Shown piece after piece: positions 39,192 through 40,273 of a DNA stretch of 40,273 bases. Within the stretch, counting starts at the first letter, position 1. Every line of letters begins with the position of its first letter. Source of the DNA: an uncultured Merdimonas sp. (lineage in GTDB: Bacteria > Bacillota > Clostridia > Lachnospirales > Lachnospiraceae); contig CALWQJ010000005.1 of assembly GCA_944383645.1 (NCBI GenBank), positions 1-40,273 of the forward strand, written 5' to 3'. The position numbers and the translations under genes were made by a program. The notes below the pieces were generated by a model that saw nothing but the letters and a program-made list of their open reading frames with translations, ran no database searches and had not been told where the DNA came from.

Positions 39192-40109
39192 TTACTCCTC
39201 TGCCGCCGCAGCGTCAGCTCCGATCAGAGCCGCCTGCACGCCGTATTTTTCTGCAGTCGCCTGCATGGTTCCGTCCTCGTAAGCCGCCGCGAAGAAATCG
39301 TTCAGGGCCGCCGTCAGATCGGAGCCTTTGCGGAAGCCCACGCCGTACTCCTCGTTGTTCAGGCTTACCGTATAGGTCAGATTGTCGTAGCCGGTGCCCT
39401 CGCCGATCATGGCTGCCGCCATCAGAAGGTCGATGACTGCCGCGTCAGAGGTTCCGGAGGCTACCTCCAGAAGAGCGTCAGACTGGGCAGAAACCGGAAT
39501 GTAGTCAAGTCCCAGGGCGCTGACCTCCGCCTCGCCCGCGCTGCCTGCCTCTACGGCAAAGGTCAGACCGGAAAGGCTCTCCACATCCTGGTAATCCTCC
39601 GCCACGTCAGCCGGCACTACGACCACCTGGGCGTTGTGCAGATAGGCGTCCGTGCACTCCATGGAGCTCGTCACCTCGTCGGTCAGGGTCATGCCGTTCC
39701 ATACGCAGTCGATGGCGCTGCTGTCCAGCTCCATGATCTTGCTGTCCCACTCGATCTCCACAAACTCCGCCTCGATGCCTAAGCTCTCCGCGAAAGCGTT
39801 CGCCAGATCCGCGTCAAAGCCGATCCACTCGCCGTTCTCGTCCATATAGTCCATGGGCTCGAAATTCGTGATGCCCACAAGCAGTGTGCCCTTCTCCAGC
39901 ACATATTCCATATCGCTGGCAGCCTCAGCGGTATCTTCCGCAGCATCGGCCGCCTCTTCCGTATCCTCAGCGTCCGCAGCCGCTTCCTCCGCGGCGTCCT
40001 CCGCGTCCGTATTGGTTACAACCTCTTCCTCGGAAGCCTTTCCGCAGCCTGCCAGCGCAGACGCCGCCAGGCAGCCGCACAGTAATAAGCTTAACATTTT
40101 CTTTTTCAT
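39192..40109 (-). CDS. Amino-acid ABC transporter substrate-binding lipoprotein
   Basis: Extracytoplasmic SBP_bac_3-type binding protein, 305 residues. The signal peptide MKKKMLSLLLCGCLAASALAGC ends in the lipobox LAGC, lipidation at Cys22. An unusual Ala/Glu/Asp-rich linker of about 40 residues follows (about 25-68). The binding domain starts near YVLEKGTLLVGITNFEPMDY, with WIGFDADLANAFAESLG, DCVWNGMTLT and FAVEAGSAGEAEV as ligand-pocket regions. ATG 40109 has GGAGG 6 bases upstream; the frame extends to 40244, but that would precede the predicted transcription start. Permease and ATPase follow. LspA in this window would process it. Confidence 0.93.
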   Translation of the reverse strand: MKKKMLSLLLCGCLAASALAGCGKASEEEVVTNTDAEDAAEEAAADAEDTEEAADAAEDTAEAASDMEYVLEKGTLLVGITNFEPMDYMDENGEWIGFDADLANAFAESLGIEAEFVEIEWDSKIMELDSSAIDCVWNGMTLTDEVTSSMECTDAYLHNAQVVVVPADVAEDYQDVESLSGLTFAVEAGSAGEAEVSALGLDYIPVSAQSDALLEVASGTSDAAVIDLLMAAAMIGEGTGYDNLTYTVSLNNEEYGVGFRKGSDLTAALNDFFAAAYEDGTMQATAEKYGVQAALIGADAAAAEE

Positions 40110-40206
40110 CTTGTCCTCCCACTGCCGCCAGAGCGGCCGTTTATTCCCGCGAGCGGCAAGCCAAGGCTCAGGCTGCGGGTTTTGCTTTCTTTCTCTACCA
40201 ATGGGC

Positions 40207-40246
40207 CACTGTACCATAGTAAAGTCACGTTGGCATTTTACCATAG
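40207..40246 (-). promoter_or_regulatory. Imperfect direct repeats over the ABC importer promoter (possible operator)
   Basis: CTATGGTAAAATG (40246-40234, overlapping the -10 box) and CTATGGTACAGTG (40219-40207, in the early leader) match at 11 of 13 positions. They are 27 bp apart, close to two and a half helical turns. Confidence 0.4.
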
Positions 40247-40263
40247 GAACTTTCTCCTGTCAA
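40235..40263 (-). promoter_or_regulatory. Near-consensus sigma-A promoter of the ABC importer operon
   Basis: TTGACA (40263-40258), a 17-bp spacer and TAAAAT (40240-40235) with an extended TGG just upstream, on the minus strand. The predicted start near 40228 gives a leader of about 120 bases, which contains a GCCGC/GCGGC stem-loop close to the ribosome binding site. Confidence 0.8.
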
Positions 40264-40273
40264 GAAGAAAGCA

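Noticed and set aside
40110..40244. 45-codon upstream extension of the binding-protein frame
   Set aside because: It begins before the predicted transcription start and would destroy the signal peptide; no ribosome binding site.
1..40273. CRISPR array, prophage, insertion sequence or integrative element
   Set aside because: No regularly spaced repeats, transposase, integrase, capsid or conjugation genes were seen; gene content and order look like core chromosome throughout.

Overview
This is a 40 kb stretch of a Firmicutes chromosome, most likely a moderately GC-rich member of the Lachnospiraceae (Clostridia). The assignment rests on gene order and protein families: mreB-mreC-mreD-PBP2-minC-minD-minE-rodA-mgsA in one run, a radC/DUF4321 pair before mreB, a sepF-ylmH-yggS cluster, the UPF0237/UPF0210 (ACT + PFL-family) pair, and an aluminium-resistance/BaiN-like/COG2509 flavoprotein cluster behind miaA. 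It also rests on Gram-positive-style GGAGG ribosome binding sites and sigma-A promoters. I see no phage, transposon, CRISPR array, plasmid gene or recognised defence locus. All genes but one (tmcAL) lie on the minus strand, so the window reads naturally from right to left.

Layout from right to left. (1) 40263-37608: a polar amino-acid ABC importer (lipoprotein, permease, ATPase) with a near-consensus promoter and a strong terminator. (2) 37592-32320: miaA, a PLP enzyme (methionine gamma-lyase-like) and two flavoproteins, mostly coupled by ATGA overlaps. (3) 32210-22336: a long cell-shape and division operon made of DUF4321, radC, mreB, mreC, mreD, a PBP2 with a very large insert, minC, minD, minE, rodA and methylglyoxal synthase. 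(4) 22314-21712: a single small P-loop protein with its own promoter and terminator. (5) 21616-15540: a HlyD-like membrane protein, yggS, sepF, ylmH, aroB, lspA and an rluD-type gene. (6) 15532-14566: tRNA-Leu(CAA) with a promoter inside the end of rluD, then a YitT/YczE-type membrane protein and an unusual 20-bp hairpin. (7) 14503-12389: adenine deaminase and a small coiled-coil protein of unknown function. (8) 12400-5450: a zinc-finger/TM protein, polA, coaE, walJ/yycJ, an ACT protein, a PFL-family protein and a HAD phosphatase. (9) 5412-4005: tmcAL, the only plus-strand gene. (10) 3944-1: an alpha/beta hydrolase, a second RluA-type pseudouridine synthase, topB and a gene truncated by the window edge.

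Functionally the window is a core-genome segment. It covers envelope elongation (Mre/PBP2/RodA), septum placement (MinCDE, SepF), RNA modification (MiaA, TmcAL, two RluA-family enzymes), DNA replication and repair (PolA, TopB, RadC), cofactors and aromatics (CoaE, AroB), lipoprotein maturation (LspA) and amino-acid uptake. The points most worth following are proteins of unknown role embedded in these conserved operons: the ZAS-type zinc-finger membrane protein fused translationally to polA, the HlyD-like protein beside sepF, the orphan P-loop protein, and the roughly 250-residue insert in PBP2. Several non-coding elements also deserve attention: a 20-bp hairpin with G-U-only imperfections, promoter/terminator overlaps, and tandem duplications across two stop codons. 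All functional calls come from reading the sequence and motif recall; no database search was run.
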